The notes under the pieces are model-generated. The model was given only the letters and a program-made list of their open reading frames with translations. It had not been told where the DNA came from and searched no databases. A program made the position numbers and the translations under genes. This document shows, piece by piece, positions 18,534-26,958 of a DNA stretch of 64,000 bases (position 1 is its first letter; the number at the start of each line of letters is the position of its first letter). The DNA is from Deinococcus rubellus (lineage in GTDB: Bacteria; Deinococcota; Deinococci; Deinococcales; Deinococcaceae). Where the stretch lies: the NCBI RefSeq assembly GCF_025244745.1, contig NZ_CP104213.1:2258001-2322000 (forward strand), read 5' to 3'.

Positions 18534-19020
18534 AGTTGGCTTCAGCCTGAAGGGAGTCGTACGGCGAACCTGGGCCGTGCGTGGGAAGACACCCGTCGTG
18601 CGTCTCCCCGCTAGTTGGCACAAATTATCGACCATTGGTGCGATCACGTCCAAAGGTCAGTTTCTGCAGCACACTCAATCGGGATCCATCAAAACACCTG
18701 ACGTGCTGAGGTTCCTCGACCATCTGTTGCATCACATTTCCGGTGACCTGGTTCTGGTGCTCGACAATGCTGCGATTCATCGGGCGAAGGCTGTTTCAGC
18801 CTTCGTGGAAACCCACCCGCGCCTGTCACTGGTCTATCTTCCGCCCTACTCGCCAGAACTCAATCCAATTGAGAAAGTCTGGGCCTACATCAAGCGCAAT
18901 ATCCTGAGAAACTTCTGCGCCAAGACCACCAAAGAACTCAAAACCCGGCTTCGATCAGGGTGGCAACGAATTCGCTACATCCGACTCCCGCAGCGCCTGA
19001 TGGCTCAAACCCCGATTTAA
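18517..19020 (+). CDS. IS630-family transposase, catalytic frame (orfB)
   Basis: DDE catalytic domain: D in IYLDEVGFSLKG, D in LVLVLDNAAIHRAKA and E in SPELNPIEKVWAYIKRN. The frame is open from about 18499. To join it to orfA, the A8 run must be read as seven A's (a +1 shift or loss of one A). This differs from copy 2 at 43 kb, so copy 1 is either expressed by transcript slippage or is already broken by one extra A. The nominal TTG start has no ribosome binding site. Confidence 0.8.
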   Translation: MIYLDEVGFSLKGVVRRTWAVRGKTPVVRLPASWHKLSTIGAITSKGQFLQHTQSGSIKTPDVLRFLDHLLHHISGDLVLVLDNAAIHRAKAVSAFVETHPRLSLVYLPPYSPELNPIEKVWAYIKRNILRNFCAKTTKELKTRLRSGWQRIRYIRLPQRLMAQTPI

Positions 19021-19395
19021 GCCGTTATCAATAGACGCAGGATTGACCGCCAGTCCCCCAGCGACCTCAGTTCCTGGCCGACGAGTTGAACAAAGTGGCC
19101 AGGCTCCTGGTGGGGTCCATTCTGGCCAATACACAACTGCCGGGACGGAATCTAGCCTTGAGGTGCTGCGCTTCCTACACGGCGAAGGTGTCCCTCTTGA
19201 TCACAACCAGGCCGAACGCGATGTGCGACCCTGGTACGCCAAGCACAAAGTCTCCAGGGGCTTCCGATCTGAAGAAGACGGCCAGCACTTCACCCACGCT
19301 CCGAGTGACATCTCGACGTTCCGTAAACAGGGATTGAACATCTGGCATGGTCTGGTGAGCGTGTTCCGTGCTGACGTCAGCATGCCCAGTTTCTG

Positions 19396-19555
19396 CTCCA
19401 GAGCAATGCCCTTCAATCTTTCTTTAACTAGATGAAATGTTACCAAGCTTTCATCTGAATAAAAATCCCTGGGAGCAGGGTCGGGAGGAAACTTGAGATC
19501 CTGTTCTGACGCCGCCAGGCGCATAAAAACAGGTCGTAACCTCCAGGGGGAACCT
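19396..19555. other. Leader region of the PQQ dehydrogenase
   Basis: About 160 bp, AT-richer than the flanks, with no gene. It contains the junction from IS66 debris to native sequence; the AGGGGG ribosome binding site for the next gene lies at 19545-19550. Confidence 0.4.
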
Positions 19556-21607
19556 ATGCACAGACGATTCTTACCTCTTCCTTTCGCCTCGCTCGTCGTG
19601 GGCAGCGCCAGCATCATCAGCTTGACGGTAGCCCTGGCCGTCCCGCCAGCAGCAGCAAACGCGGCCAGTCCGAAGGCCAGCAGTGCGCCCAGCTTCACCG
19701 CCGCGCAGGTCTCTGCCGGTCAGGGCGTGTATACCGCCAACTGCCAGGCGTGTCACGGCGTGAACTTGCAGGGCGGCGCTGGCCCCACACTGGTCGGCAG
19801 CGGCTTTCTGGCGAAGTGGGCCAACGGCAAGCATCCGGTGGGTGACCTCTACGACGTGATTTCCAAGCAGATGCCGCTGAGCGCCCCCGGCAGTTTGTCG
19901 CAAAAGCAGTACCTGGACGTGACCGCCTTCATTCTGTCCAAGGACGGATACCAAGCGGGCACGACGGCACTGAGCACCAAGAATCTGAAAGTGAAACTGA
20001 CCGCGCCCTCGACAGGCAAATCGGCGGACGCGGCTCCACCCGCACCCGCCGTCACCGGCCTGCCCAAAGCCATGACTGCTGCGCCCGGACAGGCCAGCGG
20101 CAACGCGCCCAGTGACAGCGAACTCACAGCGGTGGCCGACGGCGAGTGGCCTGCCTACAACCGCACACTGGACGGCCAGCGCTATTCGCCGCTCAATCAG
20201 ATCACCCCCACCAACGCCAAGAATCTGCAGGTCAAGTGCGTTTTTCAGGTGGGCGAAACCGGCGCATTCCAGACCGGGCCGGTGGTCTACAAAGGCGTCA
20301 TGTACATCACCACCCCGCGCAATACCTACGCCCTCAAGGCCGACACCTGCACCAAGTTGTGGGAATCGGACTACACGCCCACGGGAGCCGAGCCGTTTCC
20401 GGTCAACCGAGGCGTGGCCCTTTATGACGGCAAGCTGTTTCGCGGCACCACCGACGGGCACCTGATCGCCCTGGACGCCGCCACCGGCAAAATGCTGTGG
20501 AACACCTGGATCGCCGACAGCACCAAGGGCTACTTCCTGAGCGCTGCGCCGACGGCCTACAACGGCAAGGTCTACATGGGCGCGGCGGGAGCCGACTGGG
20601 GAGCCAACGGCGTCATCGGGGCCTTCGACGCCAACACCGGCAAGCCGATCTGGAACTTCGGCGTGATTCCCACCGGCAACGAGCCGGGAGGCGACACCTG
20701 GAAAAAAGGCGCGGAACACGGCGGCGGCTCGATCTGGACCACCCTGACGCTCGATCCGGTCAGCCACCTGCTTTATGTCTCTATCGGCAACCCGGCCCCC
20801 GACCTCAACGGCGGCCTGCGCCCCGGCGACAACCTCTACACCGATTCGGTGGTGGTGCTCGACAGCAACAGCGGCAAGCTGGCCTGGTACGAGCAGCAGG
20901 TGGCCCACGATACCCACGACTGGGACACAGCGGCGGCCCCCATCATCTACACCCAGAACGGCCAGAAGCTGATGGCAGTGGCCAACAAGGGCGGCTGGCT
21001 CTACATCTATGACCGCGCCACCCACAAGCTGGTCAGCAAGCAGGAAGTCACCACCCACCTCAATGCCGACAAGCCCACCTCGCTGACCGGACGGCGCGAC
21101 TGCCCCGGCTCGCTGGGCGGCGTCGAATGGAACGGCCCAGCGCTCGATCCGGCCAACAACACGCTGATCGTCAACAGCGTGGACTGGTGCGCCGACTACA
21201 AGATCGGTGAAACCCGCTACGCCGAGGGCAGCTTCTACTTCGGCGGCAGCGCCACCCAGGACCCAGCCAAAGACGCACGCGGCTGGACCCAGGCACTGAA
21301 CGCCAGCACTGGCGAGCCGATCTGGAAAGTCAAGATGCCCACCCCGATGATCGCGGGAGTGACGCCCACGGCGGGCGGCGTCATCTTTACTGGCAACCTC
21401 AACGGCGACTTCCTGGCGCTGGACGCCAAAAACGGTCAGACGCTCTACAGCTTCCGCACTGGCGGCGCGGTGGCGGGCGGCGTTCCGACCTACACCGTCG
21501 GCGATCAGCAGTACGTGGCGGCGGCGTCCGGCAACGCCTCACGCAGCATCTGGAGCACCACGGGTGCGGCCACCATCTTCGTCTTCAGCGTGCCGAAGTC
21601 TCAGTAA
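19556..21607 (+). CDS. Cytochrome c - PQQ dehydrogenase fusion (quinohemoprotein)
   Basis: 683 residues: a signal peptide (about 1-37), an N-terminal class I cytochrome c domain (heme motif CQACH near residues 66-70, with a likely Met ligand in SKQMPLSAP), a Pro/Ala linker, then an eight-bladed PQQ beta-propeller (blades marked by DAATGKMLWNTW, DANTGKPIWNF and DSNSGKLAWYEQQ; HDTHDWDTAAAP near the active site). It should oxidise an alcohol or sugar in the periplasm and pass electrons to the respiratory chain. In well-known quinohemoprotein alcohol dehydrogenases the heme domain is at the C-terminus; here it is at the N-terminus. A vicinal Cys-Cys pair is not visible. The substrate is unknown. 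Confidence 0.88.
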   Translation: MHRRFLPLPFASLVVGSASIISLTVALAVPPAAANAASPKASSAPSFTAAQVSAGQGVYTANCQACHGVNLQGGAGPTLVGSGFLAKWANGKHPVGDLYDVISKQMPLSAPGSLSQKQYLDVTAFILSKDGYQAGTTALSTKNLKVKLTAPSTGKSADAAPPAPAVTGLPKAMTAAPGQASGNAPSDSELTAVADGEWPAYNRTLDGQRYSPLNQITPTNAKNLQVKCVFQVGETGAFQTGPVVYKGVMYITTPRNTYALKADTCTKLWESDYTPTGAEPFPVNRGVALYDGKLFRGTTDGHLIALDAATGKMLWNTWIADSTKGYFLSAAPTAYNGKVYMGAAGADWGANGVIGAFDANTGKPIWNFGVIPTGNEPGGDTWKKGAEHGGGSIWTTLTLDPVSHLLYVSIGNPAPDLNGGLRPGDNLYTDSVVVLDSNSGKLAWYEQQVAHDTHDWDTAAAPIIYTQNGQKLMAVANKGGWLYIYDRATHKLVSKQEVTTHLNADKPTSLTGRRDCPGSLGGVEWNGPALDPANNTLIVNSVDWCADYKIGETRYAEGSFYFGGSATQDPAKDARGWTQALNASTGEPIWKVKMPTPMIAGVTPTAGGVIFTGNLNGDFLALDAKNGQTLYSFRTGGAVAGGVPTYTVGDQQYVAAASGNASRSIWSTTGAATIFVFSVPKSQ

Positions 21608-21608
21608 G

Positions 21609-22265
21609 ATGACGAAGCTGCATGCCTTCAATGTGCCGCGCCAGGTGATCCTGCTGTCACTGCTGACCCTCTGGCCCGCGCTGGCTTACACCGCCGCCCC
21701 CACCGCCGCCCAGATTCAGAACGCCTACGACGCCGGGCAGAAGCTCGCCCAGAACACAGATTCCGGCTATCCAGGTGGCGAATATCTGGTCTACGCGGTG
21801 CCCGATGCCCTCAAGCTCGAAGCCCAGAACGGCTCGGTGGACGCGGTCCTGGCTGGAACGCCGCTGGAGCGCACCCGCTACGAGAGTTTCCTCTCGGCCC
21901 TGGGCGAAGACCCGATCACGCCCCAGCAGGCCCGCGAACGCACCCAGGTTCCGGACCACACCATCGAGTTTCTGGTCTATGCCCACGGCTCCACGCCTGA
22001 AGACCAGAGCTTTCAGGCCAAGTTTTCGGCGGCGCGCCTCACGCTCGGCGGCCAGACCTTCAACTCCACCAGTACAGACAAGTCCGATACCTCTTCGTCG
22101 CTGTATCCGCGCACGGCAGGCGAAATCGGGGTGCGCTACACCGGCATCGTGATGTACCACTTCAAGGTTCCAGTCCGCCTGGACGGGGCCAGCGGCACGC
22201 TGCGCTTCACAGACGCCACCGGCAAGACGTTTCGGCTGGCGGTGAACCTGAGCCGTTACCGCTAG
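21609..22265 (+). CDS. Secreted protein of unknown function beside the PQQ enzyme
   Basis: 218 residues with a signal peptide (QVILLSLLTLWPALAYTA). The mature part is soluble and contains AGQKLAQNTDSGYPGGEYLVYAVPDALKLEAQNGSVDAVL and YTGIVMYHFKVPVRLDG. I do not recognise a domain. The ATG is 1 bp after the PQQ dehydrogenase stop, so the two are co-translated and this may be a periplasmic partner of that enzyme (inference). A strong terminator follows 7 bp after the stop. Confidence 0.8.
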   Translation: MTKLHAFNVPRQVILLSLLTLWPALAYTAAPTAAQIQNAYDAGQKLAQNTDSGYPGGEYLVYAVPDALKLEAQNGSVDAVLAGTPLERTRYESFLSALGEDPITPQQARERTQVPDHTIEFLVYAHGSTPEDQSFQAKFSAARLTLGGQTFNSTSTDKSDTSSSLYPRTAGEIGVRYTGIVMYHFKVPVRLDGASGTLRFTDATGKTFRLAVNLSRYR

Positions 22266-22272
22266 TGGGTTA

Positions 22273-22324
22273 TGAATGAGCGCTGCGCCCCGACTCAAAC
22301 CGGGGCGCAGCGCTCATTCATTTT
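22273..22324 (+). terminator. Perfect 19-bp stem terminator
   Basis: TGAATGAGCGCTGCGCCCC and its exact complement enclose a 10-nt loop and are followed by TTTT on the plus strand. It ends the PQQ operon and sits between convergent genes. Confidence 0.85.
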
Positions 22325-22333
22325 CTTTCTCGG

Positions 22334-22648
22334 TTACTTACCAGCGAAGGGCCGGAACATGTCGTGCTGGCCGTACCAGGCGTGGTGGGCGTCGCGGTCA
22401 ATGGCGAACAGTCGGGCCAGCACGCGGGCGTCCTCGTCAGTGATGTCGCGCACGGTGAATTCCTCCAGGTAATCGTCAACATTATTGAAGGTGCGGTCCT
22501 CACCGTTGACCCGCACGTGTAGATGCAGGTTTCCGGCATCGCCACTGTCGTCGAAGCGTCGGCTGAGTGAGTCGCGCCAGCGGCTGAAATCGTGCGCGCC
22601 CATCACCACGAAGCCCTGGCCCTGATAATCGATCAACTTGTAGTTCAT
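22334..22648 (-). CDS. Unknown cytoplasmic protein
   Basis: 104 residues from the ATG at 22646-22648, acidic (many Asp), with MNYKLIDYQGQGFVVMGAHDFSRWRDSL and NLHLHVRVNGEDRTFNNVDDYLEEF. No signal peptide and no family I recognise. The start is set by a TACCCT box 6 nt upstream; the 18 codons further upstream would overlap that promoter. Confidence 0.7.
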   Translation of the reverse strand: MNYKLIDYQGQGFVVMGAHDFSRWRDSLSRRFDDSGDAGNLHLHVRVNGEDRTFNNVDDYLEEFTVRDITDEDARVLARLFAIDRDAHHAWYGQHDMFRPFAGK

Positions 22649-22654
22649 AACCCG

Positions 22655-22660
22655 AGGGTA
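22655..22660 (-). promoter_or_regulatory. TANNNT -10 box for the gene at 22334-22648
   Basis: TACCCT on the minus strand, 6 nt before the ATG; no Shine-Dalgarno. Confidence 0.45.
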
Positions 22661-22706
22661 AACCCTCTTCTTAAGGGCTGGCCCACATGTCCCCGGCCCC
22701 ACCCGT

Positions 22707-22712
22707 TACCCT
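22707..22712 (+). promoter_or_regulatory. TANNNT -10 box for cobA-hemD
   Basis: TACCCT ends 6 nt before the ATG at 22719. The same hexamer serves the divergent gene, about 50 bp away. Confidence 0.5.
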
Positions 22713-22718
22713 GCGTTC

Positions 22719-24239
22719 ATGAATTCTTCGCGTGCCTTCGTATCGCTGATCGGCGCTGGCCCCGGCGATCCGGGTCTGCTCACCCTGCGCGGCCAGGCGG
22801 CCCTGGCACAAGCCGACGTGGTGCTGTTCGACTACCTCGCCAACCCCGAACTGCTCCGGCACGCTCCGCAGGCCCGCACCATCTATGTGGGCAAGAAGGG
22901 CTTTTCCGAGTATATCAGCCAGCCGGACATCAACGCTTTGATTGTCGAGCAGGCACAGATGAACGGCGGGCAGCGGGTGGCGCGGCTCAAGGGCGGCGAC
23001 GTGTTCGTGTTCGGGCGCGGCTCCGAGGAGGCCCAGGCGTGCGTGGACGCGGGCGTCCCATTTGAGATCGTGCCGGGCATCAGCAGCGCCATCGCCGCCC
23101 CAGCCTATGCGGGCATTCCAGTCACGCACCGGGGCGACGCCCGCAGTTTCGCAGTGCTGACCGGCAACACCAGGGAGGGCGACGCCCACTACGAGCGCCT
23201 CAGCGGCATCGATACGCTGGTACTCCTGATGGGCGTTCGCAACCTCAGCACGATTGCCGCCGAGCTGATCGCGGCGGGCCGCAGTCCCGACACACCCGCC
23301 GCCACCATCCAGTGGGGCACCACGCCGCAGCAGCGCGTCGCTTCCGGCACCCTGGGCACCATTGCCGCCGAGGTCGAGAAAGCGGGCCTGGAAGCTCCCG
23401 CCGTGACGGTGGTAGGCGAGGTGGCGCGCCTGCGAGACAGGCTGAAATGGTTCGAGAGTCCCGCCGAACTCGGCCACCCGCTGCTGGGCAAGCAGGTGGC
23501 CGTGACCCGCACCCGCGACAGCTCCAGCGCCCTGCCAGACCTGCTGCGGGCCAGAGGAGCCGAGGTGCTGGAAGTCCCGCTGATCCGCTTCGAGGCCACG
23601 GGAGAACCGGACGCTCTGCACACCAGGCTGCGTGACCTCCGTAATGTGGATTGGCTGCTGCTGAGCAGCAATCAGGCGGTGACGGCGCTGTTTGCCGAGC
23701 TGGACAGCCTGGGACTGGATGCCCGTGCGCTGGGCGGCGTCAAACTGGGAGCCGTCGGGCCGAGCACGGCCCGCAGCTTGCAGGAGCATGGCCTGAGAGC
23801 CGACTTCGTGCCCCAGACACCGGGAGCGCGGCATCTGGGGGCCGAGCTGCCTGCCCAGCCGGGCGAGGTGGTGCTGCACCTGACCAGTCAACTGGCCGAG
23901 GCCGAACTGCAAGACGCCCTAGACGCACGCGGCCTGAAGTACCAGCGCGCCGAACTGTACCGCACCGTGCCCGCCGCGCCGAGCGAGAACGAGCTGGAAC
24001 GCCTCAAGGCCGCCGACGTGGTGACGCTGGCCTCCGGCAGCGCGGCGCGGCACCTGGCTGATCTGGCCGGGACGGACTTCAGCGTGGCGGCGATGGGGCC
24101 GCAGACCGCCGACGCTGCCCGCGCCGCAGGCTTCGAGCGGGTCTGGATGGCGACCTCGCCCAGCCTGGAATCACTGGTGGAAGCGGCAGCGGCTGCAGTC
24201 AGCGGCAGGCCTCAGCAAAGCGCTGACGATCAGTCGTAG
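22719..24239 (+). CDS. cobA-hemD: Uroporphyrinogen-III methyltransferase / uroporphyrinogen-III synthase fusion
   Basis: 506 residues. The first half (about 6-245) is an SAM-dependent uroporphyrinogen-III C-methyltransferase ([52 protein letters not shown]) that makes precorrin-2 for siroheme or cobalamin. The second half (about 262-500) is HemD ([53 protein letters not shown]), which cyclises hydroxymethylbilane. The fusion couples ring closure to methylation. B12 relevance is supported by a B12-dependent mutase in the same window, but no other cobalamin gene is here. Confidence 0.95.
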   Translation: MNSSRAFVSLIGAGPGDPGLLTLRGQAALAQADVVLFDYLANPELLRHAPQARTIYVGKKGFSEYISQPDINALIVEQAQMNGGQRVARLKGGDVFVFGRGSEEAQACVDAGVPFEIVPGISSAIAAPAYAGIPVTHRGDARSFAVLTGNTREGDAHYERLSGIDTLVLLMGVRNLSTIAAELIAAGRSPDTPAATIQWGTTPQQRVASGTLGTIAAEVEKAGLEAPAVTVVGEVARLRDRLKWFESPAELGHPLLGKQVAVTRTRDSSSALPDLLRARGAEVLEVPLIRFEATGEPDALHTRLRDLRNVDWLLLSSNQAVTALFAELDSLGLDARALGGVKLGAVGPSTARSLQEHGLRADFVPQTPGARHLGAELPAQPGEVVLHLTSQLAEAELQDALDARGLKYQRAELYRTVPAAPSENELERLKAADVVTLASGSAARHLADLAGTDFSVAAMGPQTADAARAAGFERVWMATSPSLESLVEAAAAAVSGRPQQSADDQS

Positions 24240-24446
24240 CCTCGGAGGTTTCAGGTTTCGCGCTGAAAATATTGGCGGTGCTGAGCGTTGCAGATCGCAA
24301 AAACCCTCGTCACCTGCAAGAGCGGGACAACGGGCCTGACCTGTCAAACGTCGAACATCCCAGCGCCTCACCAATGAAGAAGGCGGACGCACCTTCAAGG
24401 TGAACCCGCCCTACCCTACCCGCTTGCTGAAAATCAGCGGCTGATG
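24240..24446. other. Intergenic region after cobA-hemD
   Basis: About 200 bp without a gene. Near its right end is a hairpin (24382-24410) suited to terminating the minus-strand gene. Confidence 0.4.
24382..24410 (-). terminator. Probable terminator of the 24447-24758 gene
   Basis: GGCGG/CCGCC outer arms with an inner CACCTT-C-AAGGTG stem; on the minus strand it is followed by TTCTTC. Confidence 0.5.
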
Positions 24447-24758
24447 TTACGCAGCGCGGCGGCGCACCAGGCCCAGGGTCATGACGCCCTGGGCGTGAAG
24501 CGCGGCATTCAGGTCAGCCAGCGTGGCAGCGGCGTTCTGGGGGTGGGCCTGCAAGGTGGCGTCGCCCAGGCGGGCCTGGGGCCACAGGCGCAGCGTCCAG
24601 CCGTCGACTTGCGGCAGGGCGCGGCCCTCGGGCAGCACGACTTCCATCAGCACGTCTTCGGTCAGCGCTGAGGGGGCAGCAGTCACCGAAGGGGTGGAAG
24701 GCTGAACAGACTCGGTGGTGATGGAGCGGCGGCCAAAGCGGGGCAGGGTGAAGGTCAT
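24447..24758 (-). CDS. Unknown small protein
   Basis: 103 residues from the ATG at 24756-24758. The N-terminal ~35 residues are Ser/Thr/Pro-rich (TTESVQPSTPSVTAAPSALTEDV). The rest is compact (LPQVDGWTLRLWPQARLGDATLQAHPQNAAATLADLNAALHAQGVMTLGL). No family recognised; no membrane segment. Codon use matches the neighbours. Confidence 0.65.
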   Translation of the reverse strand: MTFTLPRFGRRSITTESVQPSTPSVTAAPSALTEDVLMEVVLPEGRALPQVDGWTLRLWPQARLGDATLQAHPQNAAATLADLNAALHAQGVMTLGLVRRRAA

Positions 24759-24848
24759 GCAGTTATGATGCACCCGCGCCGAGACGGCGTCCATCGGGTT
24801 AGTGTGCGGCTGACGCTTAGGCTATCGGGGGTTCCGATAGGGGCCGCT

Positions 24849-26078
24849 TCAGTTGTGCCCGGCCCAGTCGAGAAGCCGCTCCATCGGCAGCCAGTCGGCT
24901 CCGTAGGCGTTGTAGTGGGCCGTCTCGATGCGGCCGTCCTCGCCGATCAGAAACTCGGCGGGCATGCGGGTGAGTTCGCCGTCGTCTTTGAGGGCCGCCG
25001 CGCCCATCATCTTCAGGCCGCTGAGGGCGGTGGGCAGATTTCGCAGATCGAGAAACCCGCGCAGGCTGTGGTTGAGCCCGTAGCGGTCATAGGTCTCGTC
25101 GAGTGGGTCGGCCAGCACCGGGTAGGGCGGGCGCAACTTGCCGATGCCCAGTGACAGGTCAGCCACCGTGCTGCCCCACACCGAGACGATCTGCACGCCC
25201 TGCTGGCGCATCTTTTCGCTGAGGGCGATGATCTGGAGGTGGTGCGGGTTGCACAGCGCGCAGGTGCTCTGGCGGTTGAAGATCAGCCAGGTTTTCTTGC
25301 CGCGCAATTCGCTCAGGCGCACCTCGCCGCCGCCGAAGTCCGGCAGGCAGAAGTCCGGGGCCACCTCACCGACGTTCAGGCGGTGGGCCACCTCGCGCGT
25401 GCGCTTGCCCGTCTGGACCGGGCGCAGCGCTCCGGTGGCCAGCAGGCGGGTCACGGTACCGGTCAGCACGTCCCAGCGCAGCGAATGCCGCTGGGCCGTT
25501 TCACCGAGATTCAGGCCATGCAGGGCCGACTGGTAGACCGTCTGCGCCTCCTGGCTGCCCACCGCCTGGGCACTGGCCAGCGGCGAGGCCACGAATCGGT
25601 CTTCCAGAAACAGCGCCCGCTCGGCCTGACTGAGTTGCCCGGCGTGGCGCTCGGCGGCGCTGACACTCTGCATGGCATCGGCACTCGTCAGCGGCAACAC
25701 CGGGTGGGCCGCCGCGCCACTGATTTTCACCAGGGCCGAGCGCCACACCAGCGGCAGCAGCGAACTGAGTACCCGCTCACGGGTCAGCCGCGCCAGATGG
25801 TCTTGTTCCAGGTGGCCCGTCTCCAGCAGTGAAGCCAGGACATCGTCGGCCTGGCGGCTCTGAAGCTGCGCCTTGACGATGGCCTCGGGATTGACGCCCA
25901 GGCGCAGGAGCGAGGTGCTCCAGCTCGGCAGCAGGGCGCTGCGAACGCCGGTGATCTGCCCGTCTCCGAAACGCAGCCGGGTATTGAAGCCCGGCTCCGA
26001 GAACAACAGTTCCAGAACCGAGGGCGCGGGCTGTTCGGCGGTCTGCACGACGGCCTGCATCGAGGGAAGCATCAACAT
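24849..26078 (-). CDS. DUF4388-like / peroxiredoxin-like fusion protein
   Basis: 409 residues in two parts. Residues ~20-225 resemble the DUF4388/PATAN-type modules of bacterial signalling proteins (SVLELLFSEPGFNTRLRFGDGQITGVRSA, then LASLLETGHLEQDHLARLTRERVLSSLLPLVWRSALVKI). Residues ~240-405 are an AhpC/TSA-type thioredoxin fold (VGEVAPDFCLPDFGGGEVRLSEL, IFNRQSTCALCNP with a CxxC pair, then EFLIGEDGRIETAHYN). The redox half suggests thiol peroxidase or redox sensing, and the N-terminal half suggests protein interaction in signalling. I know no characterised protein with this combination. It is cytoplasmic, with TAACGT 6 nt before the ATG. Confidence 0.75.
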   Translation of the reverse strand: MLMLPSMQAVVQTAEQPAPSVLELLFSEPGFNTRLRFGDGQITGVRSALLPSWSTSLLRLGVNPEAIVKAQLQSRQADDVLASLLETGHLEQDHLARLTRERVLSSLLPLVWRSALVKISGAAAHPVLPLTSADAMQSVSAAERHAGQLSQAERALFLEDRFVASPLASAQAVGSQEAQTVYQSALHGLNLGETAQRHSLRWDVLTGTVTRLLATGALRPVQTGKRTREVAHRLNVGEVAPDFCLPDFGGGEVRLSELRGKKTWLIFNRQSTCALCNPHHLQIIALSEKMRQQGVQIVSVWGSTVADLSLGIGKLRPPYPVLADPLDETYDRYGLNHSLRGFLDLRNLPTALSGLKMMGAAALKDDGELTRMPAEFLIGEDGRIETAHYNAYGADWLPMERLLDWAGHN

Positions 26079-26084
26079 GCGGGC

Positions 26085-26090
26085 ACGTTA
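26085..26090 (-). promoter_or_regulatory. TANNNT -10 box for the DUF4388/redoxin gene
   Basis: TAACGT on the minus strand, 6 nt before the ATG at 26076-26078. Confidence 0.4.
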
Positions 26091-26435
26091 TCCGCCGAGT
26101 ACGCACAGGCATCTGGCAAAGCGGCGGCGGTGGCCAGTCCCCCGGAGCAGCGGTGGGCGCACATCTGACCGGGTGGGACAGATGAACCGTCACTTCCCTC
26201 CAGCACGTTCGTTTCAGGTGGAATGGTTTGACCTTGAACGAAGGCTAAGACAGGGTCACTGCTGGAAACCAGGCGAACTGAATGGCTTTTTGTAAAAAAC
26301 ATCACAATAATGTGGGATGGCTTCCCACCAATTCAGCGTGCGATTTTTCACACTCTAGCCTGGAAGCGTTCGTCCGCCCTGAGAGCTAAAGAACTGGTGA
26401 GGGCGTGCCTGGCCATCCGCAGACAGAAGTCCACT
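26091..26435. other. Intergenic region, nothing recognised
   Basis: About 345 bp with lower GC than the flanks. No convincing gene, RNA or repeat was seen apart from a short imperfect dyad around TGGGATGGCTTCCCA (26312-26326). Confidence 0.35.
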
Positions 26436-26870
26436 TCAGCCGCCTGAGCACCTGGTTCCCGGCGGCACCGACTTCAGATACTTTTTGAGCGGGGTATTGA
26501 AACCGCTGCGACGATATCCAGTTTCCCTGATCAGCCGCCCACGCACGTCATAGGCGGCCCGCGCGTCCAGCATCTGCCCCGCGAAGCCGCTCCAGACCAC
26601 GCTGATGCCGGTCAGTCGCCCGGCGCGGTCATAGCTCTGGCGCACCCGCAAGCTGTTGTCGGGAATGTTCTGGCCGTACTGGAGAAAGCGCACCGTGCCG
26701 ACAGCATCGGTGGTGAGGTGCAGGTCGCCAATGGTGCACGATTTGAAGGCGGCAGAGTAAAAGGCAGTAGGGCGGGCGGCACTGATCGGCGTCCTGGTCA
26801 CGTCAGCGGCAGCAGGCGGCAGGAGGGATGCCAGGGCAAAGACCTGAACGAAGACCTTGAGGGGAAGCAT
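26436..26870 (-). CDS. Secreted protein of unknown function
   Basis: 144 residues from the ATG at 26868-26870, chosen because it begins a signal peptide (MLPLKVFVQVFALASLLPPAAA). The mature part contains SCTIGDLHLTTDAVGTVRFLQYGQNIPDNSLRVRQSYDRAGRLTGISVVW and YDVRGRLIRETGYRRSGFNTP. The two DRAGRLTGI / DVRGRLIRE repeats resemble RHS/YD-type beta repeats, but too few are present for a family call. Confidence 0.65.
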   Translation of the reverse strand: MLPLKVFVQVFALASLLPPAAADVTRTPISAARPTAFYSAAFKSCTIGDLHLTTDAVGTVRFLQYGQNIPDNSLRVRQSYDRAGRLTGISVVWSGFAGQMLDARAAYDVRGRLIRETGYRRSGFNTPLKKYLKSVPPGTRCSGG

Positions 26871-26958
26871 GGAGTGAAGTACGGGCCAGGCAGCGGCGAA
26901 GTTGCGGCGCGGCGCGTTGTCCCGGTTTCCTTTCGGGCGACTCTGCCATACTTGCCGG

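Larger units (their letters stand above)
17980..19031 (+). mobile_element. IS630-family insertion sequence, copy 1
   Basis: Inverted repeats begin TTGATA(C/A)(G/C)GGC at both ends. The dinucleotide TA flanks each side (17978-17979 and 19032-19033), the hallmark TA duplication of IS630/Tc1-mariner elements. Two overlapping transposase frames lie inside. It interrupts the IS66 remnant. Confidence 0.85.
16112..19395 (+). pseudogene. Decayed IS66-family transposase split by two other IS elements
   Basis: Four blocks of an IS66 TnpC-like transposase survive on the plus strand: (1) about 16118-16200, with [15 protein letters not shown] and SGQPPSRD matching the NSSKPPSSD motif; (2) 16461-16700, with MAVYLKTAHFVPLERTTKIL and LHTDETS; (3) 17640-17880, with KLHWMHV and [14 protein letters not shown]...[12 protein letters not shown]; (4) 19034-19390, with LDHNQAERDVRP, GFRSEEDGQHF and STFRKQGLN. 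Frameshifts and stops separate the blocks. An IS5-family element lies between blocks 2 and 3 and an IS630-family element between 3 and 4. The reading order and spacing are those of a single ancestral gene. Confidence 0.8.
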
